A DNA stretch of 64,000 nucleotides. It comes from Smallanthus sonchifolius. Lineage: Eukaryota > Streptophyta > Magnoliopsida > Asterales > Asteraceae. Within the stretch, counting starts at the first letter, position 1, and every line of letters starts with the position of its first letter. The position numbers and the translations under genes are program-made. Shown one piece after another: positions 44,741 to 55,767 of the stretch. The notes beneath the pieces are model-generated. The model worked only from the letters and a program-made list of their open reading frames with translations. It had not been told where the DNA came from and made no database searches. The DNA is taken from NCBI GenBank assembly GCA_023525975.1, contig CM042032.1, positions 23,194,001 through 23,258,000 of the forward strand, in the 5' to 3' direction.

Positions 44741-46469
44741 GTCTGCTATCTCAATAGTATACTTGGCTTTTAATAGAGTTAGAGCACGACTCACTAATAT
44801 GGAATTTGTGAAATCGTGCTGAGACTTCTAGTGAGACCCGCGCTTATAAGGCAAGTGTCAGCCAATGCATAGGCTAAGGGAAGAGGTTCACATGTAAGGA
44901 AGAAAGGTCTAATGAGATATAGATTCCAGTAGCATAAGAGATAGGGTGTATGTTTAAGTAGTTGCGTTCAACTGATGGTTAGTTAGGTTAAATCTTCGTT
45001 TCCTAATGTCATTGGATCAACGGGATCATTTCGTGAAGAAAGAAATCCGTTTACAGGATTGAATATGTTGGGGTAAAATTCGAAGTTAGACTAAGGATTA
45101 GTCACAAGATGAGGTAGTAAGGTCAAATGAGATATATTGTTGTAGTGTAAGGAATAACGTGTTAGCAGGAAAGAATTTCTCAAATTCTGCTTACATAGTT
45201 GTAGTCGGTGGTTTACCATGAGGTTTTACCAAAGTTTCAATCTAGTTGGTTTCATTGATCAAGTCTGGATGAGAGTCTTAAGTTCACTAAGACTCTTACA
45301 TGAGGGAGATAAAATGATGGATCCTATAGATGATAGTTTAGTGTGTTCGTAAATACCTTTAAAATGATATTCGCGTCAATCAACTGTTAAACAGGTTTAA
45401 CGATACCAACTAGTCATTGAGCGGGTTACAATAACTTCTACTGACAGTGGAAGTTTAAGTTTGTAGATCACTAATTAGGACCATTTATCCACACACTAGG
45501 TTTCACCAGGACTTACATGCACCTCAAATTATTATTACGTGTGCACCCGTAATGATAATTTGCTTTGCATGTTCACCCTAGTTCTCCCCGTCCTGTGCTA
45601 TAATGTCCTTTAGTTTGTATTGCTGAGTACAGAGTGTTGTCAGATATGATAAGTCATGGAAAAGCTTAGTCATCAACCATAAGTTGATCAATTAGAACTC
45701 ATATCAGGATGAGTAGTCAAGAAATCGTTTGATCCGAGTATTCACTCGAGTTGAAACACAATACAAGAGTCCAATCCAGTGGATTGTAGATGAGAGCATG
45801 AAGCAAACATGTACACGAAATGTGACTTCGAGAAATGAAACTAATTCATGAATACAAGTTATAGGAAGCAGCAAGGTAGCCGTCCTTTCAACTGAGTCAA
45901 GATAGGGTTTAAGTATGCATTGAACAATGCGTTCTCAGATTTGTGTTCAATCCACTCTCAACAGAATATCGATCAAAGACGCAAGCCCATGGCTCGGTAA
46001 AGTGATGACATCTACGTGCCAATGGATTCAGAAATAATGCGTGCAACGGTCTGCCTTCATTCGGCGTATTGTTGCTGGTGTGTACAGTAGGGACTCGCCT
46101 CCGACGATCCCAATTCCCAAGGAGATACGCGTTAGTGCTGAGTTTCGTCCATGACATGGACCTGAGAAAGCCCACCATACCCAACAGGTGATGGTGATGT
46201 AAGTGACTCCTACGAAGGCTCCGTCTCGCTGCCCTCGAACGGGAGTGGATGATATTCTGGTGATTCCGTGAGTGTCGCCACTAGGAATGATGATGCAATG
46301 CAAATGTTGTGTCCCTCACCAACTGAGGGTGACACGGATGGTGTTACCTACCTGCACTACAATGTATGTATAAATGCTATATATATATCAGGTATGAGTG
46401 TCTGTGCCGTGTAACTAATGCATTTGTATGGTTATAGTCTAGTATGCAATCCTAGTTCTCTATAACCAA
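44741..46469 (-). pseudogene. Scrambled protease/gag region of element B
   Basis: The first ~130 bp align loosely with the protease N-terminus of A. Beyond that no Gag domain or zinc knuckle can be read. It carries the non-coding motif shared with E and the remnant at 20.2 kb (about 45530-45600). Open frames at 45909-46303 have no recognisable domain. Either gag was replaced or it decayed beyond recognition. Confidence 0.5.
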
Positions 46470-46483
46470 TGGCTCTGATACCA
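46470..46483 (-). other. Primer binding site of element B (initiator Met tRNA)
   Basis: The minus strand reads TGGTATCAGAGCCA, 3 bases from the LTR edge at 46487. Confidence 0.88.
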
Positions 46484-46486
46484 ATC

Positions 46487-47832
46487 TGTCACACCCCCAA
46501 ATTCCACTAACGGAGTTTTACCGTTTGGAAGGTGACACACCAGGATCTCAATCATTAGTTACATCAAACGACACTACATGGGACTTAAAATGTCATAACA
46601 TAAAAGTTCAGAGTTATTGCGGAAGCGTAAACGTTAAAATGAAGTCAAAAATAATTACACGCAACAAGCGTCGATTAATGTAATTAAATAAACTGTTTAA
46701 AGTATTTGAAATGAATGATATGACAGTAGGACTCCATGCATGTCCTAAGTGCGCAACATGTGCCAAAGCTACCTGAGAAACATGTAAGAAAAAGTGTCAA
46801 CACGAGGTTGGTGAGTTCACAGGTTTCAAGTTTACAATAAGAGTGTGTTTGCCAGATTATGTACTTTCAATATGCATATATATAGGTAGCTAACCTATGT
46901 TCATGTTTTACTAAAGCGCTCGCAACCGAAGCTGACTGTGTTTGTATGCCTCCTGCCAGGTCTATCAACTCTGGCACATGTGAGTAGGCTAACATTTCAC
47001 CCGTTCGATATCCAATCGAGTTAGTGCGACTAACGCGGGTGGGATTTGTCAAACCCAGTAGTACTACTAAACATTACCTCGCTAAGATCCATATTAACGG
47101 TTCGAAATAAGATGAGGACTTTCTGTGATAGCATGTTACGCTTAGTCTCAACAGTGATACCATATAAAGTACCATAATCAAATAGTTGCGTCATGTTTTC
47201 TCCCCTGGCGGGAAAAACAATATTTGCTTGGGTACCTGTTTCTCCCCCACGGGGAAAACAAGTAAAAGTATGACATTTGGTGTTTCATGTTTGTTTCTTC
47301 CTCAACAGTAAAACAAGTAAAATATGTTTGTGTGTAAGCATGTTTCTCCCCCAATAGTAAAACAGGTAAAAAGGGGCCGTGAAACTCACCTGCGTTGCGT
47401 AGTAGGTAGTATCATACAAGAAGTAAGTTGGAACCACTAGTGTAAGTCTCAAAAGACTTACGAATGTCCTAAAATCATAAACACATAAATTAGGGATAAT
47501 AATGAGAATTGTGACAGCGACACGGAATGAGAGACGTCCTAAAGAAATGCTCTAATATTCAAGAGTGGGCGAACGCGTCCACGGGAATAAGAATTCTTAG
47601 AATAATTAAGATATATATACGCTACACGACGAATATAAATATACTCGAGCGTTTTGTCGTTAACTAAAAGTCTAGGAATAGTTTAGTGAAGTAATGTAAA
47701 TAATTAACTCGCGTGACAGAAATAATAATTTATTATTTTTATTCGAGGATGTAACGAGTGTACATAATACGAATAACTATATTATTCATAACTTGAAACG
47801 CTACAAAAATGTTTATGAACGTGATGGAATTA

Positions 47833-47866
<34 letters not shown>

Positions 47867-49489
47867 TTTTTAGTTAGAGTTTTGGGTTGAAAATAATATA
47901 AATATTATTTTAGAAATGAGTTTTTAATAATAAATATGGTTTACAAACCAAACCCGAGCCTACGGGTTGTTTCCCGGGCTAAAGCGCTTTAATATAATAT
48001 TATAATAATATAACAATTAATTTTTATATTAAAATGATAACTAAAAACGGGTTTTTAAAAAGAATGGGTGTGGGGAGACTCGAACCCGGGTCTCCTCCCT
48101 ACCAGCACACTGACTTAACCACTCCAGCCCGCTAGTGAGTCGCAACAGAGATTGCATCTAACCGGTTTTAATCGAAGGTCCGGAGAACCCTTCTCTCCAT
48201 ACTCAATCGCGATCGGTCAAGCCAAAACCCACTGGTTCAATCGTGATTTCACAAGGTGACATAGGGGTTTTGATAATCAGGTTATAGCGAATCTATGCGT
48301 GAGTTTAATTGCAAATTCGTTGAATACAACACCATTAGTTACCCGAATTAAAACCCGAAACCCTAGATTAGAAACCACAAATCAAATTGATTAAATTGGA
48401 TGTTAAATTCCAACGAAAACATAGGGCTTTTACTAAACAGGACATTTCGAGTCCAATGATATGATTTAATTTGATTGAGATAACGTTTAAGATTGAAACC
48501 CCCAAATTGAATTACGAACAAACCCTAGTTTCGGGATCTTGAACAAATCGATGTTGTATGATCAAATTATCATAGGGGTTTCAATGAATGATGAATCTCG
48601 AAGCTACTCATTTGATTTAATTGAATTGCAACCGTGTTTAGGTTAGGGTTCGACTAAACCGTATTCGGATGAACCCTAGAAATTGGTTTGTGATTTATTC
48701 GATTTTATAAGCCATAATTAGGTTAGGGCTTTCATGCTAGAGATGAAAAAGAATCTAGAGGTGTGTTCAATTACCAGAACAAGACGCGAATTGATCGAGA
48801 TTGATTAGGATGCAGGTCCGGTTGCGCGAGTTTGTACTCCGATGACTCAAGCAGCTTCTCTGATCGAATTGAGTAATGTAATAGATTCCAACTGATGCGA
48901 CTAAGATGTTTTTACGCTCAATTCGTGAGGATAATACATGAATCCGTCGAATTTGATGATATCCGATAAGGAGGTCGACGGTTTTGCTTTGATTCACCAT
49001 AATTGAGGTCTATTGCACGTAATAACGAGGTTTAATGGCTCAATGATGGCCGTGAATGCCATTAATCATCTACTTCGGTTATGGGTTCCAACGAATTTCA
49101 ATTTTTGCCTTGAATTTGAATAGAAGCTACAAGGTTGACTTTCTGTTAGTCAACCAGAATCGAGAAATCAGTAATTACAAGGTTAGTCCCTGAAATTTCA
49201 TGTTCATATGTTTAGGAATAGTCAGAGTTGGTCCCTCTGGTTTGAGTTAGGTTAAGAACATGTTAGTTTGACTATCAAAAGTCAACAGGAACACAAAACC
49301 CTTCAATTTTGTCTTTCAAAGTCAACAGAGATTGAGGTTTGGGTAATTACAGATCTAGTCCTCCTAGGTTTCATTCATAGGAGTTTAGGGATTGGCAGGA
49401 TAAGTCCCTGGTGTTTGGATTGGGTTAATTAGGTTAACTTTTAACTAGATTTGATTAACGGAGTTAACCTAAAAGTCCGGATTGTCACA
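46487..49489 (-). repeat. 5' LTR of element B (3003 bp)
   Basis: It is bounded by TGTCACACCCCC at 46487 and TTGTCACA at 49489, followed by CTCCA. A 30-40 bp stretch present in the 3' LTR near 39409-39444 is missing near 47680. Confidence 0.92.
48074..48140 (-). other. tRNA-like module in B 5' LTR
   Basis: Same as at 39831: a 6-bp stem at 48074-48095 with the GGTTCGA loop core, and a box A-like GGAGTGGTTAAG near 48110-48125. Confidence 0.5.
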
Positions 49490-51021
49490 CTCCACTCGGG
49501 AGAGGAATGCGAAAAATTTTCTCACGACAGATGATTTCGGCTTGGTTTTTAGATAACCAATCCATGCCGACAATTACATCAAAACTACCAAGCGTGACCG
49601 GCATAAGGTCGATATCAAGTTTATGACTAGCTAGCTCAAGCTCACAACCCTTAAGAATGTGGGTTGCTTCAATTATTTGGCCATCAGCTATCTCTATTAT
49701 ATACTTAGCTTCTAACAGAGTTGGAGTTCCTTTTATCATATCACAAGGTTTTCTAGATATAAAACTCCTATCAGCACAAGTGTCAAAAAGGACAGAAGCA
49801 AAGTAATTATTTAAGAGAAACTTATCGGTGACTACATTATGATCATAACGAGCTTCTCTAGATCCTAGCACGAAAGCTCGTCCTTTCGCACCATTCCCTC
49901 CATTATTGGCATTATTGCCACCACTGTTGTTGCCTTGATTGTTGCTGCCGTTACCATTGTTACCCTGGTTATTGCCGTTATCATTACCATTTCCATTACC
50001 ACTCCTCTTCGACTGAGGACAATCCCTCTGAATATGTCCCTCCTTGCTGCATTGAAAACATCTCCTTGTGGACCCTTGCGATCGGAATGGTTGCTTATTC
50101 TGAAGATCCACTCTACAATCTTTTGCAGCGTGGCCCATCTTGCCACACCGTTGACAACGGTTACAAGCACCGACATGGTGATAATTGCACTTGTTACACT
50201 TGGGGGCTCTCCCCACATAACTACCTTGATTTTGACCTGAGGAGGTCATCTGATTGAAGTTCTTAGCAGGCTCAAATTTTCGCTGCTGCTGGGGTTGATT
50301 GAACTGGGGTCCTTTGGAGTTAGAGTGAGTGTTGGAGTGGTGATCAAACTTGCGTTTATGATTTTCGGTGGATTTAGAGACCGAACCTCTCGGGGGTAAA
50401 GTCCCTTGAGTCACCGCCTGATCGGTTAGCTTGTGGGCTAGTCGGATCGTCTGCTGGATGGTAGTAGGGTTGGACGAAGTAACCATACTTTGAATTTGAG
50501 GCACTAGACCTCCAATATACAGCATAATTCTCTTGTAGTCTGGAGTCGCCATATGTGGGCACATGGTAGCGAGCTCATGGGAGCGTGTGGTGTACAACTC
50601 AATTTCAGAACCTTCCATTTTCAGGTTCCAAAATTAACCTTCCAACTTCTAAAATTCATCGCGAGGACAGTACTCCTCCTTCATCATCGTCTTAAACTCC
50701 TCCCACGGGAGTCCATTTGCCATGGCAAGACCCAACATCTGGACCTGGGCGTTCCACCACGTGAGAGCCGGGCCCTCCAAAGTTCCGGCGGCGAACTTGA
50801 CCTGATTGGCCACTGGGTAGTTGCACATGGCAATCACCGATTCTACCTTTTCGAACCACCGGAGTAGTCCGACAGCTCCTTCAGCTCCACTAAAGGAGCG
50901 GGGCTTACAGTCCATAAATGTCTTGAAAGTGCAGCGGGTTGCTGATTCTGTTGACCTGGATTTAGAAGCATAGTATAGGGTTGGGATTATAGAGCTTACC
51001 TCCACGTCCTCTTCCGGACAT
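49490..51021 (-). pseudogene. gag: Element A Gag and protease N-part, cut by element B
   Basis: The ATG at 51021 begins MSGRGRGGKLYNPNP. A frameshift follows, then the Gag domain (FSGAEGAVGLLRWFEKVE ... ALTWWNAQVQ) to two stops near 50646 and 50628. It continues in the open frame 50618-49485. Two canonical zinc knuckles are present (CQRCGKMGHAAKDC, CFQCSKEGHIQRDC), then an Asn/Gly-rich linker. The protease reads VLFDTCADRSFIS, with Cys where DTG/DSG needs Gly. The protease end (GSFDVIVGMDWLSKNQ) runs up to the insertion point of B at 49490, and the frame resumes at 38220. Confidence 0.85.
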
Positions 51022-51299
51022 GATTCTTCACATTCATAAATACAAAACAATGAGAAATATGTCGCATATTAAACATTATTTTTGTACAAGTAAAGAAATA
51101 CAACATCTAACATTTAGAAAATTAAATAAATTGTAAGGCTACAAAATAAATAACTCAAACATTAAACTTCTCATGCTTTTATTGAATGGGAACAACCTTA
51201 CCCATTTAGGTTTGAAAAGAGAAAATAACATAAGCAAAACATGAATGAAAAGGAAAGATAGAATAGAAAGATCATCAAGCGTCTTCGTCATCGGAAGAA
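51022..51299 (-). other. Spacer between extra ORF and gag of element A
   Basis: AT-rich, with no coding frame seen. Confidence 0.5.
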
Positions 51300-52080
51300 A
51301 CGTATAATTATGCGTCGTCGATCTCCACCGGTTCCTCCTCGGGTGGCTCCTCCTCTAAGGGCTCATCCTCGAAGGGCTCCTCCTCGAAAGGCTCCTCTTC
51401 GTCGTCCGAAATGGAATGTCTTTCGGAAATAGGGCTGCTTGCAGTTGGGCTTCTAAGTGAGTCACTCTCTCTTGAAGTCCTTCAGCAGCATGGTCTGCTA
51501 CTTGCAGCTGGGCTTCCAGTTTAGTCACCCTCTCCAGAATCCCTCCTACATCCTAGTCTGAGGTGTCCACCCTTGTCTCCAAATGCGTAACCCGATCTAC
51601 CAAAACGTTATGGACCTGATCCGTCACTGCAAGCTCAGCAGTTAAAAGCTCAATTCCTACCTTGTTCTCCTCTATTTGTGTCTCTCGCTGCAGAATGTCA
51701 GGTATCTCGTCAGTAGCATCTTTCACAATGCTCAACTCCCTAGACATGTAAAATATAAAAGCTGCAAAAGCTTGTTCCATAGTGCAGGGCAAGCTAGGTA
51801 AAGTAGATGATGAGGAAGCGGAACTAAAGTAGGGTGATGGAACATTTCCCATCTCGATCCACCTTTGGATCATTTGCGGGTATGCATTCCAATTGCGAGC
51901 AGGATTCGTTGCTTGCGCGCTACTCAGTTCTCCCTGATCAACCGAATAGTCACTAGAACTAGTCCGGCGCCTTTTGGGCTCCGGGGATGATAGGATAGGT
52001 GCATCGTGTCCTGGTGCCTTAGGTAATGGTGGTGGAGTTGACGACATGTTCCTGTAATATAACATATAAGTGCCAAACAT
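51300..52080 (-). pseudogene. Extra ORF upstream of gag in element A (coiled coil, acidic tail)
   Basis: The likely start is the ATG of MSSTPPPLPKAPGH at about 52047; an earlier ATG at 52080 is also in frame. It has a Pro/Ser-rich, basic N-terminus (EPKRRRTSSS could be a nuclear signal), a helical middle, then heptad repeats (VTHLETRVDTSD, then after a TAG near 51555 ERVTKLEAQLQ and ERVTHLEAQLQ). It ends with a Glu/Pro repeat (EEEPFEEEPFEDEP) near 51320-51410. A frameshift near 51425 is needed to reach the tail. Function unknown; it parallels the extra ORF in E at 4409-4987. Extra ORFs before gag are known from Ogre/Tat elements, but this element is a chromovirus by its Pol. Confidence 0.6.
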
Positions 52081-52144
52081 CCAAGGTTCATGACATGTAA
52101 CTAATGTGTGAGGTTATAGTCTAGTATGCATTCTCTATAACCAA

Positions 52145-52158
52145 TGGCTCTGATACCA
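52145..52158 (-). other. Primer binding site of element A
   Basis: The minus strand reads TGGTATCAGAGCCA, 3 bases from the LTR edge at 52162. Confidence 0.88.
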
Positions 52159-52161
52159 ATC

Positions 52162-52683
52162 TGTCACACCCTCAAATTTCAACTAATGGAGTTTTACCAT
52201 TTGGGAAGTGACGAACCAGGATCTCAGACATTAGTTACATTGAACGACTCTACATGGGACTCAAATGAAAATATCATATCAATCAAAGTTAATGCGGAAG
52301 CGTAAAGAAAGTAAATGCGCAAAACACGCACGCCCAAAAGAATAGTCCAAAAGTCCAAACCAAACACAATTCGAAATAGTCCAAACAGTTTAATAAAACA
52401 TAAATCAAAGGCAGAATTCCATGCATGTCCTATTGTGTGCACTTGTGTCTTATCTTAAGCGACCTGAGAAAAACATGTAAGAAAATGTCAACACGAGGTT
52501 GGTGAGTTCACAGGTTTCAATTTATAGAAGCGTTTAACATATTAATGTACATTCAATATATAAATCAATAGGTAGCTAACCCATAAGCATGTTAACTAAT
52601 GCACTCGCAACCGACAACTGACTGTTTATATGCCTCCCACCATCATGGTGCATATTTAGCTAACCCATAAGCATGTTAACTAA
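52162..52683 (-). repeat. 5' LTR of element A, first 520 bp
   Basis: It starts (plus reading) TGTCACACCCTCAAATTTC and follows LTR B until the CTCGCAACC block. A 29-bp stretch (TAGCTAACCCATAAGCATG...) then occurs twice, at about 52572 and 52656, and a second LTR start follows at 52684. The rest of LTR A is not in the window. Confidence 0.7.
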
Positions 52684-53688
52684 TGTCACACCCCCAATTT
52701 CAACTAACGGAGTTTTACCATTTTGGGAAGTGACAAACCAGGATCTCAGACATCAGTTACATTGAACGACTCTACATGGGACATAAGTATAATATAATCA
52801 AAGTTCAGAGTTCGAATACAGAAGCGTAAAGAAAATAAATGCGCAAAATACACGCGCCCCAAAAAAAGAAAGTCCAAACGTCCAAGTCCAAACAATAATA
52901 AAACGAAAACAATCAAAGTAGTAAAACATCAATAAATCAGGAGCATCCCATGCATGATCCTAGTTGTGCACCTGTGTCTTAACTTAGCGACCTGAGAAAA
53001 CATGTAAGTAAAAATGTCAACACGAGGTTGGTGAGTTCACAGGTTTCAATATATAAATAAACATTTACCAGATTTATTGTACAATCAACATATATATACC
53101 AATGAGTAGCTAACCGATGTTCATGTTTGCTATTACGCTCGCAACCGTAAACTGATTGTTTGTAATGCCTCCCACCAGGTCTATCAACCACGGTGCATGT
53201 TTAGGTCAATATTGCACCCGTTCGATATCCAATCGAGTTAGCGCGACTAACGCGGGTGAGGTTTGTCAAACCCAGTAGTACTACCCAACATACCTCGCTA
53301 TATTCATATTTAAGTGGTTCAATGTTGGGACTTTCATGATAGAGTTTACGCATAGTCATAACAAGTGATATAAAATGAAGTACAAAAATCAAAAAGAGTT
53401 TGTATCATGTTTTCTCCCCCAGTTTAAAAGCAGTAAAAAGGGGCCGTGAAAACTCACCTGAGCTTGAGTAGAGATTTGAATCACACAAGGAAAAAGTTTG
53501 AACCACGAGTGTAAGTCTCAGACGACTTACGTATGCCCTAAAATTATAAACATATAAATTAGAGACAAGTTGGGACTTGTGACGACGACACGGAAAATTT
53601 AACGCCTTAACGCATTCTAGGAATTTAAGAGTAGACGAACGTGTCTACGGAATTATATATAATAATTAAGGTAAATGCGTTACGTGTC
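52684..53688 (-). repeat. LTR H, left part, interrupted by element C
   Basis: It starts TGTCACACCCCCAATTTC and follows LTR B in order (TTTTACCATT, ACACGAGGTTGGTGAGTTC, GTTCGATATCCAATCGAG, GGGGCCGTGAAAACTCACC). Element C is inserted at 53688/53689. It resumes at 62789. Confidence 0.85.
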
Positions 53689-54049
53689 TGTAAGGCCCCT
53701 TTCCCCGGGTGACCTCACTTGTTGGATTTACTCATAAACATAGTCATTAATTATTGAACTTTTAATTAAAAACATTCAAACACATTTGAGTACATTACAG
53801 CGGAAGTCTTAACATTCAAAACATTAACCATTGTCTAAACAAAACATAAGGTGGGATGTCAATCACGTGTCAGGCAGCCTTCACGCTTTCGCACGACTCT
53901 TTCCTTTGTTAACTGAAATGTATACTAAAAGTCAGCTAACGCTGGTGAGTTCTAGTTTAAAACTATTAAGTATGATCATTCTTTACTTTATAAGTATACA
54001 TAATTATATACATACATTTCTACAAATACGTATTCATAGCTTTTACTTT

Positions 54050-54190
54050 TCTTTCTTCATTCTTATGTGACTACATAGGTATGTATTCACTTTTTCTTTC
54101 TTTATTCTTATGTGACTACATAGGTATGTATTCACCTTTTCTTTCTTTATTCTTATGTGACTACATAGGTATGTATTCACCTTTTCTTTC
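54050..54190 (-). repeat. 47-bp tandem repeat, 3 copies (C 3' LTR)
   Basis: The CTTATGTGACTACATAGGTA block recurs near 54063, 54110 and 54157. The same array is at about 61085-61205 in the 5' LTR. Confidence 0.85.
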
Positions 54191-55005
54191 CTTAACATTC
54201 ATTGGTCATACACATAAGGGTGATCAACCCACCTTACGGTACGTATATCACGAAGACATACGCCCTTGAGCTACCGTCGTAGCCCTTTTACTCGTCCGGT
54301 CCTAGAAACCGTCCGCATTAACTTTGGTCCGGCCAACCTTCGGCCGTCCTTCTTTACCGTCCTACCGTCGTAGTCCGTCATATTCGCCCGTCTGCCCAAA
54401 GGCATCCGTTTCCCACGCGAACTATTGTTTATGCAACCGTTATACTATTTTAGCATTTACTTCGACCGCCCTTTTATGCTTTTTGTACGTCCTAGCTTAC
54501 TAGGAACGTATCTTTCCCGGTTGCAAAATAGTCATGTGGTCGTCCGTCTACGGAAGTAGCCGTTAGCTTCGTTTCCGTCCATAACGTATACTTACATTCA
54601 TAACATGCAATATAAATAATTATAAAGCAAGATTTCGTTTATTTACGTTATGCCATTCTTTCCTTCATTCTTTGTAAACATACGTTTCATTCTTTGTTTA
54701 TAACTCTTTCTCATATATATATAAAAAATATATATTAGTGCATCACGTATGATCACATTAGCATTCATATCATTTATTCATTTAGTGTAAACATTTCAGC
54801 CCCAAAACATTTAATAAGGTTTGCACATAACATAGAAGGGGGCACATAGAACTTACCTGATAAGCTTCTCTAGGTTATCCTAAATAAAGGTCCAACAATG
54901 TCACTTCTGATCTGAATTGAGTAGTTAAATACACATCAGACCTAATCTTGACTCTAACGGTTTAATCATTCTAAACATACTGACTTTACTTAACCATGCT
55001 GATGC

Positions 55006-55227
55006 CTGCGCACTTAGCAAGTGCGCAGGGCCTTGGTCATGCGTACTTGACAAGTACGCAGACTTTACTTCATGCGCACTTGGTAAGTACGCAGACTTTA
55101 CTTCATACGCACTTGGTAAGTACGCAGACTTTACTTCATGCGCACTTGGTAAGTACGCAGACTTTACTTCATGCGTACTTGATAAGTACGCAGAACCCTT
55201 CTTCCGGCGTACTTGATAAGTACGCAG
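55006..55227 (-). repeat. Palindrome array, 7 units, 33-bp period (C 3' LTR)
   Basis: Units start at 55008, 55041, 55074, 55107, 55140, 55173 and 55207. Cores include GCGTACTTGATAAGTACGC. Several units read GCGTACTTACCAAGTGCGC in element sense, where T opposite G would be a G-U pair in RNA. Confidence 0.95.
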
Positions 55228-55601
55228 GATCTGATTCAGGCGCAAGAACCCTAACTTTTTGCATGTGGGTCTGATCATGTCAATATCTAAATTTTCTTTT
55301 ATCAGAACGTTCGGTTTTTATTCTAGATGTTAGATCTTTGTTCATTTTCTAGTTTCATCCATAAAAACTTCACCTATTTAGCTAAAACTGAAAATCCTAA
55401 AATAATCATAAAAACTCAGATTATGATCGAACGCTTACCTGGATTGGAGTTATGATTCAGAGAAGATGATCACGAGCACAGTAGCAACGTTCTCCTGAAT
55501 TCCCGAGTCGATCCGTCACTTTCTCTCTCTTGAACCGTGCTCTCTTCTCTCTCTCTAGAACTTGAGATTGGTGGAAAATGAGAAGTTTGGGCAGCCCTTG
55601 C

Positions 55602-55611
55602 CCTTATATAC
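55602..55611 (-). promoter_or_regulatory. TATA box of C 3' LTR
   Basis: The minus strand reads GTATATAAGG, with a GA-rich leader (AGAGAGAGAAG) downstream. The same box is in the 5' LTR near 62655-62664, the functional promoter. Confidence 0.6.
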
Positions 55612-55730
55612 TTGGGCTTCCTTCGGCCCGTTGGAGCCGAGCCCAAGCCCATCCATTTTTCTTTTGTCATTTGAAAATTATAATTTCGATCATGCCATTA
55701 TTTATTTATTACCAGTTTTGGGATGTTACA

Positions 55731-55767
55731 AGTCTACCCCCTTAAAGAGGTTTGTCCTCGAAACTGC
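55731..55767 (-). other. Polypurine tract of element C
   Basis: The minus strand reads CGAGGACAAACCTC then TTTAAGGGGGTAGACT directly before the 3' LTR. Confidence 0.75.

Larger units (their letters stand above)
38221..49489 (-). mobile_element. Element B: Ty3/gypsy chromovirus inserted in element A
   Basis: LTRs at 38221-41246 (3') and 46487-49489 (5') are about 3.0 kb, starting TGTGACAATCCGG and ending GGGTGTG(A/C)CA in sense. The target-site duplication CTCCA is perfect at 38216-38220 and 49490-49494. The Pol frame is open but the gag region is scrambled. RT before integrase and the C-terminal chromodomain-like region mark a chromovirus; LTR length suggests a Tekay/Del-type clade (inference). 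Confidence 0.93.
53689..55730 (-). repeat. 3' LTR of element C (2042 bp)
   Basis: It contains a three-copy 47-bp repeat (TTCTTATGTGACTACATAGG, 54050-54185), a CCGTC/CGTAG-rich stretch (54260-54590), seven palindrome units and a TATA box. Confidence 0.93.
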
